A stretch of DNA of 64,000 nt from Pedobacter indicus. Lineage in GTDB: Bacteria > Bacteroidota > Bacteroidia > Sphingobacteriales > Sphingobacteriaceae. The stretch lies in NCBI RefSeq assembly GCF_003449035.1, contig NZ_QRGB01000001.1, positions 1,550,001-1,614,000 of the forward strand, read 5' to 3'. The position numbers were made by a program, and so were the translations under genes. Within the stretch, counting starts at the first letter, position 1, and every line of letters begins with the position of its first letter. Below are positions 44,655 through 53,199 of the stretch, piece by piece. Under the pieces are notes generated by a model. That model searched no databases, was not told the origin of the DNA, and worked only from the letters and a program-made list of their open reading frames with translations.

Positions 44655-44960
44655 ACAATGATGTTGAGCGGTGATAAAGGAAGCGTTGTTGATAAAGTCG
44701 CCCGTGCGTTGAATATTAATAAAGCCTTTGGTGATTTATTGCCCGAAGACAAAGTCAGAAAAGTTCAATGGCTACTGGACGAGGGAAAACGAATCGCATT
44801 TGTAAGTGATGGGAAAAATGATGCACCTGTGCTGGCATTAGCTGATGCTGGGATTGCCATGGGAGGTCTCGACAGTGGTGGTGCAATCAAAACGGCAGAC
44901 ATCGTTATTCAGATTTATCAATCCGGTAAAATTGTATCCACTATTAAACTGGTAAGATGA
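44655..44960 (+). pseudogene. P-type ATPase fragment
   Basis: The frame reads MMLSGDKGSVVDKVARAL, FGDLLPEDKVRKVQWLLDEG, AFVSDGKNDAPVLALADAGI and IKTADIVIQ, the HAD hinge of a Cd/Zn ATPase. The nucleotide-binding and membrane parts upstream are absent and the last helices are gone. Asp-Gly-x-Asn-Asp is altered to SDGKND. It is a scar, not a pump. Confidence 0.85.
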
Positions 44961-44984
44961 TCCGGAACATTGTATAACAATATA

Positions 44985-45480
44985 TAATTTTAACCCGTTG
45001 AGTGAAATTAAATGATTTGAATTTTGATGTTGTTTTTGTTCCTGTCGAAGATAACTTGTTCATAAACTGGATCAAAGTCATGGCCGTTATTTTCACCAGT
45101 ATTCTTGTTTTGAACCCGCTAAAGGTTTTGGCATAATTCTCCTGATCGTGAACTGATAGCATAGTTGAGAGAGCAATATTTTAATTCTTTTCCGTGATTT
45201 CCTGAAAATATAAGGTTGCTTTTATAGCCTTTTTGGTTCATTCTTATTGGAGTCTCCAAGACAATATTGACCGAATCAAAAAGATCCATTGCTGCTCAAC
45301 GTATAAATACCCCTTATCTAAAAAAGCGCATATTCAGATAGTTGGTGCTTGACATCTTGCAAATAGTGGAGATTATATACATTTGCTTTGGTGATATCAA
45401 CCGAATGGAACACACCGGAAAGAGTACGTTGACGATACGGATTTGTCTGTTTTCTTTTATGAGGTACGGAAAAGAGAAAC
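44985..45480 (-). pseudogene. IS982-family transposase relic
   Basis: Minus-strand frames in pieces give GVFHSVDITKANVYNLHYLQ, then DLFDSVNIVLETPIRMNQKG and DQENYAKTFSGFKTRILVKI, the IS982 catalytic and C-terminal blocks. Several stops and frameshifts lie between them. It separates the ATPase scar from the CDF gene. Confidence 0.75.
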
Positions 45481-45568
45481 AACCTTAAGTGAAAAAAATA
45501 ATTTCACTTAAGGTTGCCAAAATTGATTCTCCTGAAAAATAATTCGGATTTAATAACTTTGAAAAGAC

Positions 45569-46363
45569 TTAGTTAGCTAACTTTAAAATCCGGTACGCTC
45601 CTCTGGCAACGATGATAAACACAATCGCTCCAACGATTAAATCGGGGTAACCCGAATTGAGCCAATTAACCAAAAGGCCGGCAACAATAACACCTGAATT
45701 AATAATCACGTCGTTCGAGGTGAAAATCATAGACGCTTGCATATGAGCTTCTTTACTTTTGTTTTTTTGCAGTAAGTACAAACAAATTACGTTTGCAATC
45801 AATGCCAAAGAACTGACAATAATCATGGTCTGAAAATCAGGCATACTTTCGACGCCGATAAACCGCCTGATCACTTCAATAAAACCGACAAGCGCTAAAA
45901 CAATCTGAAAATACCCTGCAAATTTTGCTATAGAGTTCTTTCTTGCGATCGTACCGCCCACAGCAAATAAGGCCAACGCATAAACAATGCTGTCTGCCAA
46001 CATGTCCAGACTGTCCGCTACAAGTCCCATCGACTTGGAAAAGATACCAAATAGCATTTCTAATCCAAAAAACACGAAGTTAATGACTAACACTGTCCAT
46101 AGCAGCTTCCGTTGGTTGCCACCTGTTTCCTCCTCCAAAATGGTATTACTCGCTTCGGTTAAAATTAGCGTTGTATTTAAGTTCAAGGCTTCCAGAGCCG
46201 AGAGAATCGGCTCATGAGAACCGTCGTGATAGGCGTCTAGTTTTCTGTTAGGAATATCAAAATCAAGGGATTTTACCGTATCCAAATGTTGCAATTTCAT
46301 GCGGATTAATTGTTCCTCACTTGCACAATCCATTTTGGTTATTTTAAAACTCGTCTTATACAT
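45569..46363 (-). CDS. Cation-diffusion-facilitator-like transporter
   Basis: The 264-residue protein has an N-terminal heavy-metal-associated-like domain with a single Cys (ITKMDCASEE) and then about five or six membrane helices. DSLDMLADSIVYA and TSNDVIINSGVIVAG carry the two Asp/Asn-rich ion sites of CDF transporters. It is on the opposite strand to the rest of the island. The gene looks intact, and it should export divalent ions (Zn, Co or similar). Confidence 0.85.
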   Translation of the reverse strand: MYKTSFKITKMDCASEEQLIRMKLQHLDTVKSLDFDIPNRKLDAYHDGSHEPILSALEALNLNTTLILTEASNTILEEETGGNQRKLLWTVLVINFVFFGLEMLFGIFSKSMGLVADSLDMLADSIVYALALFAVGGTIARKNSIAKFAGYFQIVLALVGFIEVIRRFIGVESMPDFQTMIIVSSLALIANVICLYLLQKNKSKEAHMQASMIFTSNDVIINSGVIVAGLLVNWLNSGYPDLIVGAIVFIIVARGAYRILKLAN

Positions 46364-46541
46364 TTTTAAGTATTACTTTAATTCCACTAAAGGTATTAAA
46401 AAAAATATATTAGGTCGTTGCACTCGACAAGTAATGAATTCATTGACGTTATCTTTACTTAAACGCAAAACCTCGGATTCCTTTTGTTAAAGCTCCCCTC
46501 TCCTAAATGAATGAACCTGTCAAGAGACCATGGAATAAATC

Positions 46542-46790
46542 GGACTGACCGAACAGAAAATATTTCATGCTGAAATTGTAGTGGATAATGACAAAATAGT
46601 CAGGGAAACCAAAGCCTATCAGAATATACCGAAAATTCTATCCTTTATGGATGAGCAGGGCGAGGATAAGATGAAACATCAGATTGATAGTAATTATCGC
46701 CAGATAAAACAAGACATTGTAATGTTATCGAAATGGAATTGGAGGGTATCAAGAATGACCCCCACTTGCAGCATTTGGTGCAAGTGTAAA
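46542..46790 (+). pseudogene. Relic of an unidentified gene
   Basis: The frame after a TAA reads GLTEQKIFHAEIVVDNDKIV, PKILSFMDEQGEDKMKHQID, and after a shift near 46725 EMELEGIKNDPHLQHLV. No start or ribosome site is seen. It is protein-like but not assignable. Confidence 0.4.
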
Positions 46791-46841
46791 ACAAAAATCC
46801 CCCATTTAATAAACACTAATATATTCATCATTTTGTATTAA

Positions 46842-47194
46842 TTAAACAGTCGAAGATATATGCTCAGCCGATACTCTAAAAGTCATTCATTTTTCTAATG
46901 TCTAATGCCAAAAGTGCTGTCCAGCAAAAGTTATCTATCTCTCAATTAATGATGGATAATAGAATAGCTCTTCCTTGCCGCGCTTTATAGCTTTTTTATG
47001 GTCTAATATAGAAATTGTAAACTTTAGTAGTTTAGGATTGTTAAAGATAAAAAACATCAAGTGGATAGTCGTAGTTGTCTTTTTCGATTACACAAATCGA
47101 ATCGTGCTGATAATGAGGCTTTAAAAAAATATAGCTATGAACGTATTCTTGATTATAAAAATAGGGTATATATATTATATACATACCGGCTAAC
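46842..47194. other. Intergenic region before the copper cluster
   Basis: No gene is supported. It contains the conserved regulatory block at 47014-47048 and several overlapping short frames without ribosome sites. Confidence 0.45.
47014..47048 (+). promoter_or_regulatory. Regulatory element upstream of the DUF305/Csp genes
   Basis: This is the second copy of the block at 31576-31610 (26 of the first 31 bases identical). It lies about 450 bases before the second csp-like gene and just before the DUF305-like fragment, suggesting a shared regulator. Confidence 0.5.
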
Positions 47195-47416
47195 TTGGCA
47201 GCAAGCGCACAGCACCGACACAAAAAGAGTGATACAACTGGCCGAGCTAAGCATAATCAGATAATGCAGGATTCCCTTCAGAAGATCAATCCTAACCAAA
47301 TGGAGGACCGCTCATCTGATAAAAGTATGAAGCAAATGGCAGTGAAGATCATAGAGGCACAGGAAAAGGAAATTTCAAAATTACAAGATTGGTTATTGGC
47401 AAGAGGTCATAAGTAA
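47195..47416 (+). pseudogene. Possible DUF305-like C-terminal fragment
   Basis: The last 30 codons read KSMKQMAVKIIEAQEKEISKLQDWLLARG, matching the end of DUF305 proteins (copper-associated four-helix proteins). The preceding 40 residues are polar and do not match, and no HHxxA motif is seen. It may be truncated or a rearranged gene. It precedes the csp-like gene by 81 bases. Confidence 0.5.
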
Positions 47417-47497
47417 TGTCAAAATTCAAAATTGGCTTTAGAACAATAACAAGATAATGTCAATTAACTAAATTTTTAACTATTAAAAACAACGATT

Positions 47498-47842
47498 ATG
47501 TCACATCAACAGTATCAGAATTGCATTGACGCATGCTACGCATGTGCAATAGCTTGCAGCCATTGCGCTACAGAATGTTTAAAGGAAGAAAAGGTTCAGG
47601 ACTTGAGAAGATGTATCCAGTTGGATCTGGAATGTGCGTCTATTTGTAAATCCGCAGCAGATTTGATGAGTCTGGGAAGCAGTTTCAGTTCTCATATCTG
47701 CCGTGTTTGCGCCGATGTCTGTAATGCGTGCGCAGACGAATGTGAAAAGCACGCTCAAATGGGTATGGAACATTGCCGTGAATGTGCTGACGCTTGTAGA
47801 AAGTGTGCCCAGGCATGCGAAGAAATGGCAACCGCGGCTTAG
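47498..47842 (+). CDS. Four-helix bundle copper-storage protein (Csp-like), copy 2
   Basis: The 114-residue protein is nearly the same as copy 1 at 31661-32005 (about 80 percent identical by eye) and has the same set of cysteines, including CIDACYACAIACSHC and CRECADACRKCAQAC. It is a cytosolic Cu(I) store. It opens the copper half of the island and is followed by a hairpin (47946-47990). Both copies have related upstream blocks. Confidence 0.93.
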   Translation: MSHQQYQNCIDACYACAIACSHCATECLKEEKVQDLRRCIQLDLECASICKSAADLMSLGSSFSSHICRVCADVCNACADECEKHAQMGMEHCRECADACRKCAQACEEMATAA

Positions 47843-47945
47843 ATTCTTGATAAAGACGTAAAAATGCTATATGTCATTATGTATGTGAGGTTTATTAACT
47901 GACGTATATAGCAAAAATGAGGATCGTCTTCTTAAGTATTGGAAA

Positions 47946-47990
47946 TAAAATATCCCCCAAGCAGCCAAATTTAAGGGGATGTTTTATTTA
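47946..47990. terminator. Hairpin after copper-storage gene copy 2
   Basis: TAAAATATCCCC and GGGGATGTTTTA pair in a 12-bp stem with one mismatch, then TTTA. It lies about 100 bases after the stop. Confidence 0.55.
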
Positions 47991-48049
47991 GTCATATAAA
48001 AATTAATTCTTCTACATACTACATTTTTGTACAAAAGCTATTCAGTTCC

Positions 48050-48078
48050 TTTGTTCCTACATAATAATTGTAGTTTTG
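48050..48078 (+). promoter_or_regulatory. Bacteroidota promoter of the HMA-AraC regulator gene
   Basis: TTTG at 48050-48053, 17 bases, then TAGTTTTG at 48071-48078 match the phylum promoter consensus. Transcription would start about 15 bases before the ATG. Confidence 0.55.
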
Positions 48079-48099
48079 TGTATGTATTATAATTAACAT

Positions 48100-48666
48100 A
48101 TGACGACGTTATTTATTAAAAATATGGTTTGTAACCGTTGTATCATGGTCGTTCAGAACGAACTAGATAAGCTCGGTTTGGCTGTTAAAAATATAAAACT
48201 AGGTGAAATTACCCTTGCAAAAGAATTAACTTTCAACGAAAAAGAAGTTCTGGAGGAAGCCTTGGATCCGTTAGGTTTTCAGATAATTGATGACAAAAAA
48301 TGCCGCATTATTGAAAAGATAAAAAATATTATTATCGAGCTGGTTCATCATCAAGACAACGATGCCAAAACCAACCTTTCGGATGTATTGAGTAGTCAAC
48401 TACATCACGATTATAATTACTTGTCCAATTTGTTTTCAGATATAGAAGGCACTACCATCGAAAAATACTTTATAGCCCAAAAGATTGAAAAGGTAAAAGA
48501 ATTACTGGTGTATGATGAATTGTCTTTGAGTGAAATTGCTTTCCGCTTGAATTATTCAAGCGTAGCCTATTTAAGCAACCAGTTCAAAAAGGTAACCGGA
48601 CTGTCTCCAAGCCATTTCAAACAGATCGGAGAAGATAAAAGAAAGCCGCTGGATGAAGTTAAGTAA
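48100..48666 (+). CDS. HMA-like domain fused to AraC-type regulator
   Basis: This 188-residue protein has an N-terminal heavy-metal-associated-like domain with the motif MVCNRC at residues 9-14 and a beta-alpha-beta pattern. A C-terminal AraC helix-turn-helix follows (FIAQKIEKVKELLVYDELSLSEIAFRLNYSSVAYLSNQFKK, then GLSPSHFKQ). It lies just before copA and is a likely copper sensor-activator of that gene. The paired 36-base blocks at 48696-48731 and 51009-51044 are candidate operators. Confidence 0.87.
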   Translation: MTTLFIKNMVCNRCIMVVQNELDKLGLAVKNIKLGEITLAKELTFNEKEVLEEALDPLGFQIIDDKKCRIIEKIKNIIIELVHHQDNDAKTNLSDVLSSQLHHDYNYLSNLFSDIEGTTIEKYFIAQKIEKVKELLVYDELSLSEIAFRLNYSSVAYLSNQFKKVTGLSPSHFKQIGEDKRKPLDEVK

Positions 48667-48695
48667 ATATATTAGATTTTAGCGCCTCCTAATCC

Positions 48696-48731
48696 GTAAA
48701 TCTTACAAATCAATCCCAAAATTACACAATA
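48696..48731 (+). promoter_or_regulatory. Candidate operator upstream of copA
   Basis: The 36-base block from GTAAATCTTACAAATC to AATTACACAATA matches 51009-51044 at 30 of 36 positions. It lies 53 bases before the copA ATG. TTTTGTAGTGTAA at about 48755 may be a partial inverse. Confidence 0.5.
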
Positions 48732-48784
48732 GCCACCATGATTATAATGCCCAATTTTGTAGTGTAAAATAACACAAACGAAAT

Positions 48785-51004
48785 ATGGCTATAAATAATC
48801 AAAATACGAAAAAAGATACCTTTCCGGTATTGGGTATGACCTGTGCTTCTTGTGCAGGCAATGCAGAAAGTATTGTAAAACATGAGCCGGGAGTCGTTAA
48901 TGCCTCAGTGAACTTTGCTACGGGCAATCTTACTGTTGAATATCTACCAAATTTGACCGATGTCTTCAAACTGCAAAAAGCCGTTCAGGGTGTTGGGTAT
49001 GATTTACTGGTAGAAGACGAAAGTAAACAGCAGGAAACCCTGGAAACGATCCACGCTCAGAAATACCGAATGTTAAAAAATAAAACTATTTGGGCTCTTG
49101 TGCTGTCACTCCCAGTGGTGATAATTGGTATGTTCTTTATGAATATGCCTTATGGCAATGAAATTATGTGGTTGTTCTCTACGCCTGTTGTACTATGGTT
49201 AGGGAGAGACTTTTTCATCAATGCATGGAAACAGGCAAAACACCGTTCCGCCAATATGGATACATTAGTAGCCTTGAGTACAGGTATCGCCTATATATTT
49301 AGTGTATTCAATATGTTGTTTGCCAGTTTTTGGGAACAAAGGGGGTTAGAAGCTCACGTATACTTTGAAGCTGCAGCCGTAATTATCGCATTTATCCTGT
49401 TAGGAAAGTTGTTGGAGGAAAAAGCCAAAGGAAATACTTCATCAGCCATTAAAAAACTGATGGGCTTACAGCCGAAAACGGTTCTGGTAATAGAGGCAGA
49501 CGGTACTGAAAAACAAAAAGCCATTGAAGACGTAAACGCAGGCGATACAATCCTTGTAAAACCCGGAGAAAAAATCGCGGTTGATGGTATGGTAACTTCC
49601 GGTAGCTCCTATGTTGATGAGAGTATGTTGAGTGGCGAACCTGTTTCCATCCTGAAAAACGAAAACGAAAAGGTATTTGCGGGAACCATAAACCAGAAAG
49701 GGAGTTTCCAATTCAGGGCGGTGAAAGTAGGTAAAGAAACCATGCTTGCCCAAATCATAAAAATGGTACAGGATGCACAGGGAAGCAAAGCACCCGTTCA
49801 AAAATTGGTAGATAAAATTGCAAGTATTTTCGTTCCCATAGTAATCTGTATTGCAATCTTAACATTTGTATTGTGGTGGGTTTTGGGTGGTGATAGCGGC
49901 CTAGTACACGGATTATTGGCAGCCGTTACAGTATTGGTTATCGCTTGTCCTTGTGCTTTGGGCTTGGCTACTCCTACAGCTATTATGGTAGGCGTTGGTA
50001 AAGGTGCTGAAAACGGTATTTTGATTAAAGATGCCGAAAGTCTTGAATTGGCCAAAAAAGTAAATGCAATCGTATTGGATAAAACGGGTACTATTACAGA
50101 AGGTAGGCCGCAGGTAACAGGAATCCAATGGCTGAATAATTATGATGCAACAAAAAACATCCTTTTGAGTATCGAGAAGCAATCTGAGCATCCATTAGCT
50201 GAAGCAATTGTTAAGCAGCTTGACGACGTGGCAGCTACTTCGATATCGATGTTTGATAGTATTACAGGTAAAGGTGCAAAAGCTAACCATAATAATCAAA
50301 CGTACTATGTTGGTAATAAGAAGTTGTTAGCTGACAACAATATTACCATTGCTGACGAACTTTTAAAACAAGCAGATGAATGGGGAAAACAGTCAAAAAC
50401 GGTTATTTGGTTTTCAGACAGCAAACAGGCTCTTTCGGTATTAGCCATATCGGACAAGATTAAAGAAACTTCCGTACAAGCAATCAAAGAAATGCAGGAT
50501 ATGGGGATCGAACTCTATATGCTGACCGGAGATAATGAAGCAACCGCTAAAGCTATTGCAGGACAAACAGGTATAAGACATTACAAGGCAGAGGTATTGC
50601 CACAGCACAAAGCAGACTTTGTAAAAGAACTACAACAGCAGGGCAAAGTTGTAGCAATGGTTGGTGACGGTATCAATGATAGTACGGCCCTCGCAACCGC
50701 TGATGTAAGTATTGCGATGGGTAAAGGAAGCGATATTGCGATGGATGTAGCCAAAATGACCATCATCTCATCGGACTTGACCAAAATACCACAGGCAATA
50801 AAATTGTCAAAACAAACTGTAGCCACCATTAAGCAAAACCTGTTCTGGGCGTTTATCTATAATCTTATAGGTATCCCTATTGCCGCAGGTATTCTCTATC
50901 CGATCAACGGTTTCTTGCTAAACCCGATGATTGCAGGTGCGGCAATGGCGTTGAGTAGTGTGAGTGTAATCAGCAACAGCTTGCGGTTAAAATTGAAAGA
51001 GTAA
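48785..51004 (+). CDS. copA: Copper-exporting P1B-1 ATPase CopA
   Basis: The 739-residue protein has one N-terminal HMA domain with MTCASCAGNAES, eight membrane helices, the phosphatase TGE-type loop as SGEP, the ion-path motif CPCALGLATP, DKTGT, a conserved SEHPLA (QSEHPLAEAI), TGDN and GDGINDS. CPC with one HMA domain is the Cu(I)/Ag(I) group. It pumps Cu(I) to the periplasm, where the CusCBA pump downstream could take it. It is followed after 100 bases by a CopZ-like chaperone. Confidence 0.95.
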   Translation: MAINNQNTKKDTFPVLGMTCASCAGNAESIVKHEPGVVNASVNFATGNLTVEYLPNLTDVFKLQKAVQGVGYDLLVEDESKQQETLETIHAQKYRMLKNKTIWALVLSLPVVIIGMFFMNMPYGNEIMWLFSTPVVLWLGRDFFINAWKQAKHRSANMDTLVALSTGIAYIFSVFNMLFASFWEQRGLEAHVYFEAAAVIIAFILLGKLLEEKAKGNTSSAIKKLMGLQPKTVLVIEADGTEKQKAIEDVNAGDTILVKPGEKIAVDGMVTSGSSYVDESMLSGEPVSILKNENEKVFAGTINQKGSFQFRAVKVGKETMLAQIIKMVQDAQGSKAPVQKLVDKIASIFVPIVICIAILTFVLWWVLGGDSGLVHGLLAAVTVLVIACPCALGLATPTAIMVGVGKGAENGILIKDAESLELAKKVNAIVLDKTGTITEGRPQVTGIQWLNNYDATKNILLSIEKQSEHPLAEAIVKQLDDVAATSISMFDSITGKGAKANHNNQTYYVGNKKLLADNNITIADELLKQADEWGKQSKTVIWFSDSKQALSVLAISDKIKETSVQAIKEMQDMGIELYMLTGDNEATAKAIAGQTGIRHYKAEVLPQHKADFVKELQQQGKVVAMVGDGINDSTALATADVSIAMGKGSDIAMDVAKMTIISSDLTKIPQAIKLSKQTVATIKQNLFWAFIYNLIGIPIAAGILYPINGFLLNPMIAGAAMALSSVSVISNSLRLKLKE

Positions 51005-51008
51005 ATCA

Positions 51009-51044
51009 GTAAATCTCACAAATCAAACAAGAAATTACACAACA
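51009..51044 (+). promoter_or_regulatory. Candidate operator upstream of copZ-like gene
   Basis: This is the second copy of the block at 48696-48731 (30/36). It starts 5 bases after the copA stop and ends 59 bases before the next ATG. Confidence 0.5.
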
Positions 51045-51103
51045 ATACTGAACGAGATAATACCGAAATTTACATGATCTAATAAAACATAAAGTTTAAC
51101 AAA

Positions 51104-51325
51104 ATGGAAAATAGAGAATTAAAATTCAAGACAAACATCAATTGCGGCGGTTGTATCGCATCTGTAAAACCTCACTTGGACAAAGCTAATGAGATTTCTC
51201 ATTGGAAAGTTGATACAGGCAGCAAGGATAAGGTGCTAACCGTTACCTCCGATGGTGCAACTGAACAGCAGGTTATCGACATCGTGGAACAGGCGGGTTT
51301 TAAAATAGAACCCATCAATTCTTGA
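51104..51325 (+). CDS. CopZ-like copper chaperone (HMA domain)
   Basis: The 73-residue protein is a single HMA domain with the metal motif INCGGCIAS (GGC within a CxxC pair) and the closing VIDIVEQAGFKIEPI. It should carry Cu(I) in the cytosol to CopA. The gene has its own upstream 36-base block, so it may be transcribed from a separate regulated start. Confidence 0.9.
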   Translation: MENRELKFKTNINCGGCIASVKPHLDKANEISHWKVDTGSKDKVLTVTSDGATEQQVIDIVEQAGFKIEPINS

Positions 51326-51474
51326 TATACCGAAAGTTCGTAAGAAATCCAATCGCAAAGGGTATAATAATATAATTGTTGTACCCTTTGTAACTTTTTC
51401 CACAAAAAAACAATGCTTTTTAGAAAAAATAGTTTAAGTTTGCACCAAGATGAGGTTTACCATAACTGGGATAT

Positions 51475-51852
51475 ATGTCTAAAATGCTAAAGATATTCTT
51501 GAGTTTATGTTTACTGGGATTTTTTCTAATTCCAGCAGAAGCCTCCGCGTGCTCATCTCATACCACTGAAGTCGTCAAAAAAGAAAAATCTTGTTCCAAT
51601 GATTCTTCAGATGGCCATCATGCTGAAGGTTCTTGCGAAAAAGATTGTTGCAACGACGATGCAAGTACTGACTGTTCAGGAAATTGCGGCCAGAAATCGT
51701 GTCACAGCTCCTTTCCTACATTTTGGATGCACGATATTAAAGATTCTCAAAAGGCCTTTCTTTTTGAGAGCGAAAGATCATTCCCATTACACAATCAACC
51801 CTATTATTCTTCAGGGTTTCATTCCATCTGGCAACCGCCTAAAATAGCTTAA
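51475..51852 (+). CDS. Secreted Cys-rich metal-associated protein
   Basis: The 125-residue protein has a signal peptide (cleavage near ASA, about residue 25) and about 11 Cys in CSSHTTE, CSNDSSDGHH, CEKDCCNDD and CGQKSCHSS, with several His. The C-terminal part is aromatic (FHSIWQPPKIA), similar in plan to the small secreted protein at 32598-32993. It could buffer copper in the periplasm. It starts the second copper block with DUF3347 and Cus genes. Confidence 0.72.
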   Translation: MSKMLKIFLSLCLLGFFLIPAEASACSSHTTEVVKKEKSCSNDSSDGHHAEGSCEKDCCNDDASTDCSGNCGQKSCHSSFPTFWMHDIKDSQKAFLFESERSFPLHNQPYYSSGFHSIWQPPKIA

Positions 51853-51936
51853 TTGGCTTCCTAGCCAAAAGTGTGTCTTGTCGAAAGCTAAACCAGTTTT
51901 CGGAAATCCCCTATTTTATTATTTTTTTAACTACGA

Positions 51937-52476
51937 ATGAAATCAATATCAAGAATATTGATGGTAATCACTGTATTACTATCATATACAAGCGGTTTTG
52001 CCAAAGTCAACCTTGCAAATGAATCGGCTCAAAACGTCTCTCAACTTACAGCACTTTTCGACAACTATTTTTCAATTAAAGATGCTCTTGTAAGCAGCGA
52101 TGCCAGTATGGCGGCTTCGAAAGCGGCAAGTATGGTCGTTTCGATTAAAGCCGTGGACATGGGGAAGCTTTCCTCAGAAGAACATAACGCATGGATGAAG
52201 GTCACGAATGACCTAACTAATAGCGCAGGAACAATTACCAAATCCAAAAACGTTTCACAACAAAGACAAGCCTTTGCCTTACTTTCTAAAAGTATGTACG
52301 AACTGGCGAAGGAATCAAATCAAGCTGTACCAGTATTTTACCAACATTGTTCGATGTTCAACAATGGAAAAGGCGCAAACTGGCTAAGTAAAGAATCCGC
52401 AATCAAGAACCCTTATTACGGCAACAAGATGCTGACGTGCGGAAGTGTCACAGAAACGATTAACAACGGTAAATAA
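51937..52476 (+). CDS. DUF3347 periplasmic protein, copy 1
   Basis: The 179-residue protein has a signal peptide (residues 1-22) and a DUF3347 core: helical YFSIKDALVSSDASMAASKA, and the C-terminal block YQHCSMFNNGKGANWLSKES followed by IKNPYYGNKMLTCGSV. His/Cys/Met in that block are likely copper ligands. The domain is often fused to CusB-like adaptors; here it is free and duplicated by the next gene. Confidence 0.85.
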   Translation: MKSISRILMVITVLLSYTSGFAKVNLANESAQNVSQLTALFDNYFSIKDALVSSDASMAASKAASMVVSIKAVDMGKLSSEEHNAWMKVTNDLTNSAGTITKSKNVSQQRQAFALLSKSMYELAKESNQAVPVFYQHCSMFNNGKGANWLSKESAIKNPYYGNKMLTCGSVTETINNGK

Positions 52477-52528
52477 TAAAGCAACATATACAAATTACAT
52501 AACACAGTTTTAACAATTAACAAAAATC

Positions 52529-53119
52529 ATGACAATGAAACATTTATTTTTAGGCCTAATCGCCTCTTCAGTGCTGGCTTTAACAGCATGTAACGGAAAC
52601 GCAGAAAAGAAATCGGAAAGCACCACGCATGCAGATCATTCAACTGAAACGGCGCCTGCTGCCAATGATGCTACATCCCATGAGCAGGGCAATTTTTCTG
52701 AATTGTATGCTCACTACCAACATTTAACATTTGCTCTGTCGTCAGATAATGATAAAGAAGCTGCCAATGCCGCTAAAGGCATGTTGGAGGCCCTTCCTAA
52801 AATCAAGTCAGATGGGTTCAGTGCGGAAGACAAAACTACATACGAGGATATTGCTGCCGATATCCAGGAGCATGCTGAACATATCTCAGACAACTTAGGG
52901 AATATCGCTCATCAGCGTGAGCATTTGGTTACACTAAGCAAGGATTTTTACGATATAGCAAAGACCTTTGGCACCGAAAAGCCTTTATATAAAGTCTTTT
53001 GCCCGATGTACGATAACAACAAAGGCGCCTATTGGATAAGTGACAGTAAGGAAATCAAAAATCCGTACTACGGCGAAGGAATGCTTACCTGTGGCGAAGT
53101 TCAAGAAGAGTTAATGTAA
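52529..53119 (+). CDS. DUF3347 lipoprotein, copy 2
   Basis: The 196-residue lipoprotein has lipobox ALTAC (Cys21), a short His-rich linker (HADHSTETAPAANDATSHE) and a DUF3347 core ending in VFCPMYDNNKGAYWISDSKE and NPYYGEGMLTCGEV, parallel to copy 1. It would sit at the outer membrane or inner leaflet of the periplasm and pass copper to the Cus pump encoded next. Confidence 0.87.
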   Translation: MTMKHLFLGLIASSVLALTACNGNAEKKSESTTHADHSTETAPAANDATSHEQGNFSELYAHYQHLTFALSSDNDKEAANAAKGMLEALPKIKSDGFSAEDKTTYEDIAADIQEHAEHISDNLGNIAHQREHLVTLSKDFYDIAKTFGTEKPLYKVFCPMYDNNKGAYWISDSKEIKNPYYGEGMLTCGEVQEELM

Positions 53120-53199
53120 GGTCAACGGTTTTTAGCATACAGGTTCCACTTCATTGTTGAACCTGTATGTTAAAATAAACATGTCAAAACTGTATATGT

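Noticed and set aside
44655-44960. Stand-alone HAD phosphatase
   Set aside because: The sequence aligns only with the hinge of metal ATPases, lacks DKTGT, and has no proper start; it is a fragment.
47061-47264. 67-codon frame before the DUF305-like fragment
   Set aside because: Overlaps the fragment in another frame and has no ribosome site or family pattern.
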